A stretch of DNA of 64,000 nt. Source: Pyrinomonadaceae bacterium (lineage in GTDB: Bacteria; Acidobacteriota; Blastocatellia; Pyrinomonadales; Pyrinomonadaceae). The notes beneath the pieces were generated by a model that made no database searches, was not told the origin of the DNA, and saw only the letters and a list, made by a program, of their open reading frames with translations. Where the stretch lies: the NCBI GenBank assembly GCA_030841105.1, contig JAVEDE010000112.1:56633-120632 (forward strand), in the 5' to 3' direction. Of the stretch, positions 26,151 through 34,636 are shown in pieces; the stretch's first letter is position 1; every line of letters starts with the position of its first letter. A program made the translations under genes and the position numbers.

Positions 26151-26264
26151 TGTCCGTCGTCAATTGTCCGTCGTCAGTTGTCTTAGTCTCTTCGCTAAGC
26201 TGAAACTTTTATCTTTAGTTGTCGGCTGACGAACCACACGCAACTGACAACTGACCACGGACAG
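26151..26264. repeat. 7/14-bp-period inverted repeat (locus 7)
   Basis: The left arm alternates TGTCCGT and CGTCAAT/CGTCAGT. The right arm, CAACTGACAACTGACCACGGACA, is its imperfect complement, with a second internal TTAGTTGTCGGCTGAC stretch. It lies between queF and the small membrane protein gene, both minus strand. Confidence 0.75.
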
Positions 26265-26266
26265 CT

Positions 26267-26689
26267 TTACTGCTTCTTGTAACTCGCGCGCACCACCGTC
26301 TTGATGTTGCCGCGGATGTTGAAGTCGCCTTCGAGTTCGACGCTCAAGGGCTGGCAGGCGCGCACGAAGTCTTCGAGGATGACGTTGATGACGTGCTCGT
26401 GAAAAATTTTCACGTCGCGGAACGAGTTGATGTAGAGCTTGAGGCTTTTCAGTTCGACGCAAAGCTCGCCGGGCACGTAGGCGAGTTTGATGTTGGCGAA
26501 GTCCGGGAAGTCGGAGAACGGGCAGATGGCCGTGAACTCCGGCATCTCGAAGCTGACGGTGATCTCGCGCCCGACGAATTCATAAGGGAACGTGTCGAGC
26601 GGGTAGAGGTTCATCTCCGCGCGCGGCGTCGGGCGAATCTCCAAATTCTGCTGGTTGACGGGCGGCGCGCCCGTTTCGATGGCTGACAT
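26267..26689 (-). CDS. queF: NADPH-dependent 7-cyano-7-deazaguanine reductase
   Basis: This 140-residue enzyme matches the short, unimodular type I QueF, which reduces the nitrile of preQ0 to the amine of preQ1 in queuosine tRNA modification. The catalytic Cys lies in [14 protein letters not shown], the Glu/Ser region in [18 protein letters not shown], and the acid-base segment in [10 protein letters not shown]. The start MSAIETG is supported by GAGGAG 10 bases upstream; the frame continues seven codons further without better support. No queC, queD or queE is in the window, so the rest of the preQ0 pathway must be encoded elsewhere or preQ0 is salvaged. Confidence 0.95.
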   Translation of the reverse strand: MSAIETGAPPVNQQNLEIRPTPRAEMNLYPLDTFPYEFVGREITVSFEMPEFTAICPFSDFPDFANIKLAYVPGELCVELKSLKLYINSFRDVKIFHEHVINVILEDFVRACQPLSVELEGDFNIRGNIKTVVRASYKKQ

Positions 26690-26742
26690 GACTTGAATAC
26701 TCCTCTGCAATTAACTCACTGACGATCTTAACTGAGCCGCGC

Positions 26743-26780
26743 GCGAAAGCAAAAGGCGGAAGCGAAAGCAAAAGGCGGAA
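26743..26780. repeat. Perfect 19-bp tandem duplication
   Basis: GCGAAAGCAAAAGGCGGAA occurs twice in a row without mismatch (26743-26761 and 26762-26780), followed by a partial third copy. A TTTTGCCGCTCCGCTCCCGCC stretch downstream is roughly complementary, so a hairpin could form between the DUF4142 and queF genes. Confidence 0.8.
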
Positions 26781-26850
26781 GCGGAAGGCATCTTTTGCCG
26801 CTCCGCTCCCGCCTCGCCGTTCGTGTTGCGGCCTCGCGGCGCGCACCCGT

Positions 26851-27453
26851 CTACTTGCTGTGATCCATGCCCTTCATGCCCGACATCGAGCCGTGCAGGT
26901 CGCGCGCCATCTGCAAGTGCATCTGGACGACGGGAAGGGTCTTCGCGGCGAACGCCTTGAGGTCGGCGTCCTTGCCCTTCATGTTTTCATCCCTGAAGAG
27001 TTTCTCCATCTTAATGTGGTCTTTGCTGCCCGCCATCATGATGTACTCGCGGTCGAACGCCGCGCCGGAGAGTCTCCCCATCTTCGCCATCATCGCCCTG
27101 TGTTTAGCGTCGGGCGCACTTGGCAAAGTGATGCCCTTCGACGAGGCGATCTGCATCAACTCGGCGTTGGCCGCCGTGTGATCGTCAATCATCTTCTGCG
27201 CGTACTGCTTGACGGAATCGCTCGACGCTTTGGTCAACGCGAGCCGCGCCGTCTCGACTTCGGCCATGCCGCCCATCGCCGCCGTCATCGCAAACTTCCG
27301 GTCAGATGAACTGACCGTTGCCGTCTGTCCCGTGCCGACGCCCATGCCCGTCGTGCTTGAGTTTGAATTCTGCGCCGCCGCCGTCGAGGCCAAAAGCGCC
27401 GTACACATCAATGCTGCGCTCAGCATGAAGCCGAGCTTGTTACCTTTTCCCAT
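26851..27453 (-). CDS. DUF4142 exported protein
   Basis: This 200-residue protein has a signal peptide (about 1-27, ending AAAQ). The helical domain from about residue 50 has the pattern of DUF4142/ferritin-like proteins: KFAMTAAMGGMAEVETARLAL, QYAQKMIDDHTAANAELMQIA, FDREYIMMAGSKDHIKMEKLF and LPVVQMHLQMA. His and Met residues are frequent, especially in the Gly/Met/His-rich C-terminus, which could bind metal. The protein would be periplasmic; DUF4142 members are often linked to stress, but the biochemical function is unknown. GAGGGAG lies close upstream of the ATG. The next gene upstream encodes another four-helix protein. Confidence 0.88.
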   Translation of the reverse strand: MGKGNKLGFMLSAALMCTALLASTAAAQNSNSSTTGMGVGTGQTATVSSSDRKFAMTAAMGGMAEVETARLALTKASSDSVKQYAQKMIDDHTAANAELMQIASSKGITLPSAPDAKHRAMMAKMGRLSGAAFDREYIMMAGSKDHIKMEKLFRDENMKGKDADLKAFAAKTLPVVQMHLQMARDLHGSMSGMKGMDHSK

Positions 27454-27557
27454 GTTCGTTCTCCCTCTGTTTGTTCTCTGTGAGTTGGTTGAGTCGGTTG
27501 ACTAAAAGTGAGAGGGACGTTTTTTTCGACGCCCGCCTCACGTGAATGTTTCGACGA

Positions 27558-28043
27558 TTATGCGCCCGCCGTGTTCGCGGCGCGATTGCCGCCGGTTTCG
27601 GTCGCGCGTTCGAGGTTGCGGACGCGGTCGTGCGCCTCCTGCACCTGCGCGGACTGGCGTTCGATGATGGCGCGCACGTCCGCCGGCAGGTTCGCGTCGG
27701 CGAGCGCGTCTTTATAGTTCGAGACGGCGGAGTCTTCGCCGCGTTCACATTCGGCGAGCACCGCGTTCTCGTCCTCGCCCGTCACGGCGGACTTGATGTT
27801 GATCCAGCCGCGATGCAGCGTGGCCGCGACGCTGCCCGCCTGCGCCGGGTCGCCGCCGAGGCGGAGCACTTCCGCTTGCAACTCCCCTGCAAACTGCGCG
27901 CGCTGCTGCGAGTATTGATAAAAGAGCGACTTGAAATCGCTGCGCGTCACGCCTTCGGCGGCGGTCTGGAAACCGTTCTGACCGTCCTTGCAAGTCTCGA
28001 TCAAGTTATTGAGTACGGAGATCACGTTATCGTTATCAGCCAT
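27558..28043 (-). CDS. DUF2383 / PA2169-type four-helix protein
   Basis: This 161-residue, soluble, helical protein starts NVISVLNNLIETCKDGQNGF and continues FKSLFYQYSQQRAQFAGELQ, LHRGWINIKSAVTGEDENAVLAE and CERGEDSAVSNYKDAL, the four-helix pattern of the PA2169/DUF2383 family. The Glu and His placement is ferritin-like, but no confirmed di-iron site can be claimed. No signal peptide is present, so it acts in the cytoplasm. It lies upstream of the DUF4142 gene; the pair may belong to a stress regulon. The C-terminal 20 residues (Thr/Gly/Ala-rich) are probably disordered. Confidence 0.88.
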   Translation of the reverse strand: MADNDNVISVLNNLIETCKDGQNGFQTAAEGVTRSDFKSLFYQYSQQRAQFAGELQAEVLRLGGDPAQAGSVAATLHRGWINIKSAVTGEDENAVLAECERGEDSAVSNYKDALADANLPADVRAIIERQSAQVQEAHDRVRNLERATETGGNRAANTAGA

Positions 28044-28120
28044 GTTTATTTCTCCCTATCTGGAAGTTTCTAGCGGCGCGCGCGTCTCGCCGTCCGACTC
28101 AACGTGCCGCCGTCGTTTCA

Positions 28121-28897
28121 CTAATAACCGGCGCGCGTGCCCCGCCACGTCTGCGTCGGGTCGCTCTTCACGCCGGAGTCGAAGAATTTGACGAGCAGGA
28201 GTCCGGCGATGAAGCCGCCGATGTGCGCGGCGTAGGCCACCCCGCCGCCCTCCTGCGAACCCTGCCCCAGCATGCCGAGGCCGTTGATCAACTGGAAGAC
28301 GAACCAGAGGCCGATGGCGACGAAGGCGGGCACGGTGCGTACCATGAAACTGAAGATGATGACGTGGACGCCGCGCGTCGGGTGCAAGAGCAGGTAGCCG
28401 CCGAGCACGCCCGAGATCGCGCCCGACGCGCCGAGGCTCGGCACATAAGGGTTCTGCCCGAACGCCGTCGTCGAAAAGACGTGCGCGAGCGACGCGATGA
28501 GGCCGCACAGTAAATAAAAGATCAGGTACTTCACCTTCCCCATGCGGTGTTCGAGGTTGTCGCCGAAAATCCAGAGGAAGAGCATGTTGCCGAACAGGTG
28601 CGCGAGTCCCCCGTGCATGAACATCGAGGTCAGCAGCGTGAGATAGACGCTGCCCGGCGTCGGTTCGAGATTGATCCGCCCGACCGCATCGCCCGACGGG
28701 CTTGTCACCACGACGGGGCGATCAATGTCCTTCCCCGTCGTGATCTCTGCGGGCACGGTTGACCACGCGTAGGTGAAGCGGTCGTTCGAGCCGAAGCCTT
28801 GAAACAGGACGAAGACGAGGATGTTCGCCGCGATCAGGAGATAGTTGACGACGGGCGTCGTGTGCCGGTCGGAGTTGTCATCGCCAATGGGAAACAT
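28121..28897 (-). CDS. Rhomboid family intramembrane serine protease
   Basis: This 258-residue membrane protein has about six hydrophobic segments. The rhomboid signatures are complete: HGGLAHLFGNMLFLW with the HxxxN motif, GASGAISGVLGGYLLL carrying the nucleophile Ser, and AHIGGFIAGLLL carrying the catalytic His. A soluble insertion (about 40-80) lies between segment 1 and the L1 loop. It would cleave single-pass membrane substrates within the inner membrane. The gene diverges from a TonB-C gene across a 372-base spacer. No partner substrate is obvious. Confidence 0.93.
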   Translation of the reverse strand: MFPIGDDNSDRHTTPVVNYLLIAANILVFVLFQGFGSNDRFTYAWSTVPAEITTGKDIDRPVVVTSPSGDAVGRINLEPTPGSVYLTLLTSMFMHGGLAHLFGNMLFLWIFGDNLEHRMGKVKYLIFYLLCGLIASLAHVFSTTAFGQNPYVPSLGASGAISGVLGGYLLLHPTRGVHVIIFSFMVRTVPAFVAIGLWFVFQLINGLGMLGQGSQEGGGVAYAAHIGGFIAGLLLVKFFDSGVKSDPTQTWRGTRAGY

Positions 28898-29201
28898 AGT
28901 CGTTCAAACCTCCGCCCACGCCGCACGGCGTTGTCGAGTAATTTCCGCCGCGCCCGGACGCTCCCGGCCTCTCGAATTTAATGGAGCATGCATCTTCACA
29001 CGATAATGTTGCAAAGCAGATTCGAGAAGTTAAGGAATGTTCCCCTGCATCTCACGTTCCCAACGCGGCACGGCCAACCGGCAAACGCCGCACGCGCCCT
29101 TTCCCCGCCAAAAACGGCGCAGCCCAACCGAAGCGTGCGTGTGTGACGTTCGCGTCCAGCATCGTTCCCATACATCGGCGGCGCACGCTTTCACTCCGCC
29201 G

Positions 29202-29230
29202 TTGACCCGCGGCGCGAGTGGCAGTACGCT
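29202..29230 (+). promoter_or_regulatory. Predicted promoter of the TonB-C gene
   Basis: TTGACC (29202-29207), a 17-base spacer and TACGCT (29225-29230) lie 40 bases before the TTG start. The -10 is weak (3 of 6). The rest of the 28898-29269 divergent spacer shows no clear gene or hairpin. Confidence 0.35.
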
Positions 29231-29269
29231 TTGACGCGCCCGACCACAACGCTCCCGCCGGAGGCACTC

Positions 29270-30148
29270 TTGAGAAAAATAATCTTCACACTCGCGTCGC
29301 TTCTACTCGCCGCCCAACTCCACGCGCCCGCTCGCGCGCAGGAGACGAAGCAGCCCGCCTTCACCCTCCACAGCCGCGTCACACAGTACTTGCAAGAAGG
29401 CAACACGCACACGCTGAAAGAAGTCCGCTACGTCTCGTCCGGCGGCAGTTTCCGAACCGTCTACATCAACGAGGACGGTTCGCCCTACACCGAGCGCGTC
29501 TACGAGCCGGGGCGCGGCTTCTTCAACGTCCACCACAACTACCGCATGATCGTGAAGAACCGCAGCAGCCCGCCCGAGACGGCGACCACGCCGCCGCCCA
29601 CCGTCGAGCAACTGCGCGCCAGCCCCAACTTCGTCAGGACGGAAGAGGTGCTCGGCCGGACGGCCTACCTGCATCGCATCAAGGATGAGCAGACGGGCGC
29701 GCCGCTGTTTGACTATTACTTCACGCCGGAACTCGGCCGCGTGCCGCTCAAGACGGTGGACTACTTGCAGGGCAAGGTGTTCAGCGTCACAGAGCCGACG
29801 AGCATCACCTTCGGAGAGCCGGACGCGGCGCAACTGAAGTTGCCCGACTACGAGTTCGCCGAGCGGATGCCCATCTCCGGCGGCGTGCTGAACGGCAAGG
29901 CCACACACAAACCCGCGCCCGACTATCCGGCGGAAGCCCGCGCCGCTCGCGCGCAGGGCGTGGTGACCGTGCAGATTCTCGTCAACGAAGACGGCACGGT
30001 GAAATTTGCGAAAGCCACTTACGGGCACGAACTGCTGCGAGAGGCCGCGGTCGAGGCGGCGCGCAAGACGCGCTTTGCGCCCACGCGGCTCGAAGGGCAG
30101 CCCATCAAAGTCGCAGGCGTCGTCACTTACAACTTCGTGCTGCGCTGA
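29270..30148 (+). CDS. Exported TonB C-terminal domain protein
   Basis: This 292-residue protein starts with TTG; the choice rests on a GGAGG five bases upstream and on the signal peptide RKIIFTLASLLLAAQLHAPARA that follows. Residues 25-190 are an uncharacterised domain rich in Tyr, Arg and beta-type pattern. Residues 215-292 match the TonB C-terminal fold: KPAPDYPAEARAARAQGVVTVQILVNEDGTV, then AAVEAARKTRFAPTRLEG and VTYNFVLR. There is no membrane anchor beyond the signal peptide and no exbB/exbD nearby, so energy transduction is doubtful. A periplasmic binding role is more likely. Confidence 0.82.
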   Translation: MRKIIFTLASLLLAAQLHAPARAQETKQPAFTLHSRVTQYLQEGNTHTLKEVRYVSSGGSFRTVYINEDGSPYTERVYEPGRGFFNVHHNYRMIVKNRSSPPETATTPPPTVEQLRASPNFVRTEEVLGRTAYLHRIKDEQTGAPLFDYYFTPELGRVPLKTVDYLQGKVFSVTEPTSITFGEPDAAQLKLPDYEFAERMPISGGVLNGKATHKPAPDYPAEARAARAQGVVTVQILVNEDGTVKFAKATYGHELLREAAVEAARKTRFAPTRLEGQPIKVAGVVTYNFVLR

Positions 30149-30180
30149 CAGCCAGCCAACACGCCATGCGGCACGCCGAA

Positions 30181-30219
30181 GAAGCCATGCGGAAGTCACT
30201 ACGACTTCCGCATGGCTTC
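30181..30219. terminator. Perfect 16-bp hairpin between convergent genes
   Basis: GAAGCCATGCGGAAGT (30181-30196) and ACTTCCGCATGGCTTC (30204-30219) pair perfectly around a 7-base loop. A partial copy, GCCATGCGG, also lies at 30163-30171. U-rich sequence after it is modest on the plus strand (ATCTTTATC). It probably terminates both the TonB-C gene and the convergent symporter gene. Confidence 0.65.
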
Positions 30220-30270
30220 ATCTTTATCGCCGCAAGATGCTTCTCTTTAACGCGTCGCCATTGACGCTTT

Positions 30271-31782
30271 TTAATCTATCAAGTCGTGGCTCGACGGGCC
30301 GCCCGCGACGACGCCGCGCCGTTCGAGTTCGGGGATGTGCGGCTTCAGCAGTTCGTAACCTTCCGAGCGCGCGACGTAGGTCGCCGCCGTGATGTCGCCC
30401 GCGACGTTCAAGGTGGTGCGGCACATGTCGAGGATGCGATCCACGCCGAGGATGATCGCGATGAGCGCGGGGTTGATGCCGTAGGTGACGAGCATGACGA
30501 TGATGAAGGGGATCGAGCCGGAAGGGACGCCCGCCGTGCCGATGCCGCCGAGGATGGCGAAATAGGCGATGCCGAGTTGCTGCCCGAGCGTCAGGTCAAT
30601 GCCCGCGAGTTGCGCGAGGAAGAGCACGGTCACGCCTTCGTAGAGAGCCGTCCCGTTCTGGTTGGCCGTCGCGCCCACGGTCAACACGAAGCTGTTGATC
30701 TCGCGCGGCACGCCTAAGTTTTCCTCCGAGACGCGCAAGGCCGTGGGGAGCGTCGCGTTCGACGAAGACGTGGAGAAGGCCGTCAGCATGACGGTCTTGA
30801 TGCGACGGAAGAACTCAATGGGCGAGATGCGCGAAAGGAAATAGACGGAGAGCGAGTAGACGCCGAACATGTGGATGGCGAGGCCGCCGAGCACCGTCAA
30901 CATGAACCACCCCAACGCCTGCAAGAGATCGAGACCGAAGCGCGCCGTGTTGTTGAAGAGCAGGCAGGCCACGGCGAACGGCGCGATCTTCATGATGATG
31001 TCAATGATCTTCGCGGAGATTTCAAAGAGCGCCTGCAAGCCTTGCAGGAGCGGCGCGGAGACGTTCTCCGGGATGAGCGTGGCGGCGACGCCGAGGATAA
31101 CGGCGAAGAACATCAGGTGGAGCATGTTCGGCGTGTCGGTCTGCGTCTCCTTGCCCGCGACGATCCCGGCGACGGCCGCCACGGGGTTCGACGGCACGAT
31201 GGTTGTTACCACCTGCATGAGGGGCGAGTCGGTCGTCGCCGCCTTCGTCGCGTCGGCGACGCGCTTCGAGGCGTCCGTGCCGTAGCGCGCTTCGAGTCCC
31301 GCCTTCGTCGCGGCGTCAATGCGCTCGCCGGGGCGGATCGTGTTGGCGAGCGTCAGCCCGATCACCACCGAGATGCCGGAGATGACGAGCACGTAGGCGA
31401 ACGACTTCAACCCGACGCGGCCGAGTTTGCGGATGTCGCCGATCCCGGCGACGCCGACGACGAGCGACGAGAAGACGAGCGGGATCACCACCATCAAGAG
31501 CAGCCGGAGAAAGAGCGTCCCGATGGGTTCGGTGATGTGCCGGATCGTCCACGCGACGCCGGGGTGGTCGCCGCCGAACGCGCGGTTTACAACCACGCCC
31601 GCCACCACGCCCACGACCAAACCGATCAGAATGCGCGTGTGCAGCGCCATCCCCTTCGGCCTGTCCGGCGTCGTGTCCTTAAGGTCGGTCGTCGCCTCGC
31701 GCTCGTAAGCGTCGGCGCGAACTACGGGCGGCGTCACATCTTCATCGCGTCTGTCGTCTTCGTCGCGTCTGTCGTCAGCCAT
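30271..31782 (-). CDS. Dicarboxylate/amino acid:cation symporter (DAACS)
   Basis: This 503-residue member of the glutamate/dicarboxylate carrier family has a charged N-terminal extension of about 45 residues (DDRRDEDDRRDED) before the first helix. Helical hairpin 1 has the serine motif FSTSSSNATLPT. TM8 has DRILDMCRTTLNVAGD, retaining the Asp and Arg that bind substrate amino and side-chain carboxyl groups in the known archaeal homologue. The TM7 motif, normally NMDGT, reads NQNGT, so both the Met and the Asp of the cation site differ. The protein imports dicarboxylates or acidic amino acids with Na+ or H+. Shine-Dalgarno AAGGAG lies six bases before the ATG, right after a heptad repeat. Confidence 0.92.
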   Translation of the reverse strand: MADDRRDEDDRRDEDVTPPVVRADAYEREATTDLKDTTPDRPKGMALHTRILIGLVVGVVAGVVVNRAFGGDHPGVAWTIRHITEPIGTLFLRLLLMVVIPLVFSSLVVGVAGIGDIRKLGRVGLKSFAYVLVISGISVVIGLTLANTIRPGERIDAATKAGLEARYGTDASKRVADATKAATTDSPLMQVVTTIVPSNPVAAVAGIVAGKETQTDTPNMLHLMFFAVILGVAATLIPENVSAPLLQGLQALFEISAKIIDIIMKIAPFAVACLLFNNTARFGLDLLQALGWFMLTVLGGLAIHMFGVYSLSVYFLSRISPIEFFRRIKTVMLTAFSTSSSNATLPTALRVSEENLGVPREINSFVLTVGATANQNGTALYEGVTVLFLAQLAGIDLTLGQQLGIAYFAILGGIGTAGVPSGSIPFIIVMLVTYGINPALIAIILGVDRILDMCRTTLNVAGDITAATYVARSEGYELLKPHIPELERRGVVAGGPSSHDLID

Positions 31783-31792
31783 TTGTTCTCCT

Positions 31793-31875
31793 TAGTGACA
31801 AGTGACGGGTGACAAGTGACAAGTAAAAACAACTTGCCTTACCGACTTGTCACTTGTCACCCGTCACTTGTCACT
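31793..31875. repeat. 7-bp-period inverted repeat (locus 8)
   Basis: Left arm: GTGACAA-GTGACGG-GTGACAA-GTGACAA. Right arm: TTGTCACTTGTCACCCGTCACTTGTCAC. The G-to-C variant word GTGACGG is matched exactly by CCGTCAC in the other arm, so the arms are compensated. It lies between nadK (upstream) and the symporter on the minus strand. Confidence 0.92.
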
Positions 31876-31881
31876 GCTTGA

Positions 31882-32766
31882 TCATCTTCCCCATTTCAAT
31901 TTTCCGCGCAGCACCTCGAAGTAGTTGCGGTTGAGGGGCTGCATCAGGTTAAAGGTGGTGCGGCTCTTGGAGATGAGAACGCGGTCTCCCACTTCCATGC
32001 GGTAGCCGACCTGCCCGTCGAGCGTGAGGACGACTTCCTCCTTCGGCGTCTTGAGGATGAGTTCGATCTCGGCGTCGTCGGGCACGACGAGCGGGCGATT
32101 CGAGAGCGTGTGCGGGCAGATGGGGGTGATGACGATGGCGTTCATCGAGGGGTAGACGACCGGGCCGCCCGCCGACAAATTGTAGGCCGTCGAACCCGTC
32201 GGCGTGGAGATGATGAGGCCGTCGGCGCGGAAGCAGTTGACGAGTTGGCCGTTGAACCACGTCTCGATCTCGATGATGCGCGCCAACGCCGACTTGCTGA
32301 TGACCACGTCATTCAGGACGCGGTTGCGCAAGAGTTTCTCCGCGCCGCGGTGGAGTTCGGCGGCGAGCATGACGCGGCGGTCGAGGTGGTAGTTGCCCGC
32401 GAGGATGGCCGCGAGCGCGTCGGTCATCTCTTCGACGCGCACCTCGGTGAGATAGCCGAGCGTGCCGTAGTTGACGCCGACGACGGGCACGTCGCGGTTA
32501 TCGAGCAAACGCGCAGTGGCGATCATCGTGCCGTCGCCGCCGAGCACGACGATCATGTCCACGCTGGCGGCGAGTTCCTCGTGTTCCAGAGTCTCGACGG
32601 CGCAGCCCGTCTCGCGCACGATCTCCGCGCTTTCGACGCGCGGCCCGACGACGAGCGTGATGCCGCGCGGCGTGAGCCATTCGAGCAGGCGACAGATGCT
32701 CTTGCCCGCCTCCGGGTGATGCGGTTTGACGAGCACGCCGACGCGTCGTACGGTAAGTTTCTCCAT
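31882..32766 (-). CDS. nadK: NAD kinase
   Basis: This 294-residue enzyme phosphorylates NAD to NADP with ATP in the cytoplasm. Diagnostic motifs are VVLGGDGTM (GGDGT at 76-80), GVNYGTLGYLTE, LNDVVISK and the NAD-binding TPTGSTAYNLSAGGP. The C-terminal beta region (EVVLTLDGQVGYRMEVGDRV) is also typical. The start was placed at the ATG opening MEKLTVRRVGVLVKP; an in-frame GTG lies 11 codons upstream but matches nothing in the family. Length is normal. The symporter gene follows on the same strand after a heptad repeat, with its own ribosome site. Confidence 0.95.
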   Translation of the reverse strand: MEKLTVRRVGVLVKPHHPEAGKSICRLLEWLTPRGITLVVGPRVESAEIVRETGCAVETLEHEELAASVDMIVVLGGDGTMIATARLLDNRDVPVVGVNYGTLGYLTEVRVEEMTDALAAILAGNYHLDRRVMLAAELHRGAEKLLRNRVLNDVVISKSALARIIEIETWFNGQLVNCFRADGLIISTPTGSTAYNLSAGGPVVYPSMNAIVITPICPHTLSNRPLVVPDDAEIELILKTPKEEVVLTLDGQVGYRMEVGDRVLISKSRTTFNLMQPLNRNYFEVLRGKLKWGR

Positions 32767-32948
32767 CAGCCACACACGTCCGTGGGAGAGACCGCGCACG
32801 CGCGGGCGGGCGAGTCCGCCGCGCGCCGGGACGCTCCCGACGGCAACATATCTTCCGGCAAAGTCAGGTTCGTTAACGCGTGAAAGAAAACTGCGACGGA
32901 TGATACAGGCGCGTCTTTCCGAGTGTCAACGCGAAGATTTTTTCCGGC

Positions 32949-32978
32949 GCGTGTGACACGCGAAGAAGTGTCATACGC
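32949..32978. promoter_or_regulatory. Inverted repeat in divergent spacer
   Basis: GCGTGTGACAC (32949-32959) and GTGTCATACGC (32968-32978) pair over 10 of 11 bases around an 8-base loop, midway between nadK (minus) and the small membrane protein (plus). It may be an operator. Nothing else was seen in the rest of the 301-base spacer. Confidence 0.3.
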
Positions 32979-33067
32979 ACGGCGGCGCGCGGGCGCACGC
33001 GTCGTCTAAGCTGTCTGTGCATGAGGCGCGACGTGCGGCGCGCTAAACGTGGAGAGGTGCAAACGAG

Positions 33068-33385
33068 ATGAACCGGATATGGATGGTGGCGGCCGTACCG
33101 CTGGCGTTGATGGCGTTGATGCTCTACGGCCACTGGACGCGGCCGTGGTGGGACGTGACGACCGAACTTGCGCCGTGCGTGGCGATCCTGGGGGTCGCGT
33201 TGGTGACGGGACTCGGCGTGCTGTCGGTCGTCCTCGCGGGCTGGTCGCACGGCGCATACTCGCTCAAGCGCGGCGACATACTCGCAGCGACGACGCTCGC
33301 CACGCTCGACGTGCTCATCCCGACGTCGCTCGCCCTGCTCCTCTGGCTGCTGATCCGCAGCTTGAAAAATCTCACCTTCTTTTAA
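33068..33385 (+). CDS. Small three-helix membrane protein
   Basis: The 105-residue protein has three hydrophobic segments (about 6-20, 37-58 and 72-97), short loops and no signal-peptidase site, so it is an inner-membrane protein. A purine-rich GGAGAGG lies about 10 bases before the ATG. It ends 15 bases before the stop of the convergent PQQ-repeat gene, leaving no room for a separate terminator. I do not recognise the family; the short length and WW-containing loop give no functional hint. Confidence 0.65.
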   Translation: MNRIWMVAAVPLALMALMLYGHWTRPWWDVTTELAPCVAILGVALVTGLGVLSVVLAGWSHGAYSLKRGDILAATTLATLDVLIPTSLALLLWLLIRSLKNLTFF

Positions 33386-33400
33386 AGCGAGCGCGGCGAC

Positions 33401-34528
33401 TTATTTCACGGCGTAGAGGTTGCCGTCCCAGCCGCCGAAGTAGACGAGGCCGCCGGAGACGATGGGCGTCGAGGTGACGATGCGCTCGGTCGTGAAAGCC
33501 CACTTGAGTTGGCCGGTCGCGGCGTCGAGCGTGTAGAGACCTTTGAGGCTGCCGAAGTGTAGGAGCGCGCCTGCGACGGCCGGGGCGGAGGTGATGCCCT
33601 GCTCGGCGGCAAACTTCCAGCGCAACGCGCCCGTCGCGGCCTCAACCGCGTAGAGGTTGCCGTCAATGCCGCCGAAGTAGACGAGGCCGCCCGCGAGCGC
33701 GGGCGAGAACGGCAGGCCGCCCTCGGTTTTGAACGTCCACTTCTGTTCGCCGGTCGCGGCGTCAACCGCGTGGAGTTGATTATCGAGACTCGTGAAGTAG
33801 ACGAGCGCGCCGTCGCCGACGGGCGCGGAGACGACGGGGCGCGCGGTCTTCGCCGTCCATTTCTTCTGACCCGTGGCAGCGTCAACGGCGTGCAGGCCGC
33901 GCCCGCTGCCGACGTAAAGAGTCGAACCCGCGAGCAAGGGCGAAGTGGGCGCGCCCGCCTCCGCGCTGAACTGCCAACGCTGCCGCCCCGTCTCGGCGTC
34001 AATGGCGTAGAGCAAGCCTGCCGTCCCCGCGCAATAGACGACGCCGCCGCTCACGACCGGCGTCGAGTTCACCGCATACTCGGCTTTGAACTTCCAACGC
34101 TCCTTGCCCGTCGCGGCGTCGAGCGCGTAGACGCGCGTGTCCTGACTGCCGAAGTAGACCTGGCCGCCCGCGAGCGCGGGCGAGCCGAGGATGCGCCCGC
34201 CCGTCTTGTACTTCCACAACTCGCGCCCCGTCGCGCTGTCTATCGCGTAGAGGTGCTGATCGTAACTGCCGAAATAGGCGACACCATTTTCGATCGCGGG
34301 CGTCGAATAGACGCTCCCGCCCGTCTTGAATTTCCACTTCGAGACGGCGGGCGTCACCGCGTCGCCGCCGCTGCTTGTTGCTGCGCTGCCGCTAACGGAA
34401 GTTTGCCCGTTCGCCGCCAACGCCCCCGACGGAGTAACGCCCGTCGTCTGCTGCGCGTGCGCCACGACGTGCAGCACCGTGAGCGCGAGGGCGAGCGCGG
34501 CGATCATCTTGTTTGCGTCTCTCATCAT
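33401..34528 (-). CDS. PQQ-like beta-propeller repeat protein
   Basis: This 375-residue exported protein has a signal peptide (about 1-25, ending VVAHAQQ) and a short Ser/Thr/Gly-rich linker. From about residue 60 onward it is made of eight repeats of the form YFGSxDxxLYAIDxATGxxxWKF, each 38-42 residues, typical of PQQ/BamB-like eight-bladed propellers. The repeats include YFGSYDQHLYAID and YFGGWDGNLYAVK. No quinoprotein catalytic residues can be identified, so it is probably a scaffold. Two adjacent ATGs (34528, 34525) could start it. It lies downstream of the VWFA gene; a 108-base gap separates them. Confidence 0.85.
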   Translation of the reverse strand: MMRDANKMIAALALALTVLHVVAHAQQTTGVTPSGALAANGQTSVSGSAATSSGGDAVTPAVSKWKFKTGGSVYSTPAIENGVAYFGSYDQHLYAIDSATGRELWKYKTGGRILGSPALAGGQVYFGSQDTRVYALDAATGKERWKFKAEYAVNSTPVVSGGVVYCAGTAGLLYAIDAETGRQRWQFSAEAGAPTSPLLAGSTLYVGSGRGLHAVDAATGQKKWTAKTARPVVSAPVGDGALVYFTSLDNQLHAVDAATGEQKWTFKTEGGLPFSPALAGGLVYFGGIDGNLYAVEAATGALRWKFAAEQGITSAPAVAGALLHFGSLKGLYTLDAATGQLKWAFTTERIVTSTPIVSGGLVYFGGWDGNLYAVK

Positions 34529-34636
34529 GCGCCTCGATTTGGAGCATCCCATAGCATCAACCACGAAGGCACAAAGGCACGAAGCAACTTTTAAGGATTC
34601 GACTTTGCCTCTACGTGCATGCACGGTCAATCGCTC

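Noticed and set aside
29270..30148. A complete TonB energy-transduction system
   Set aside because: No exbB or exbD and no membrane anchor apart from the signal peptide.
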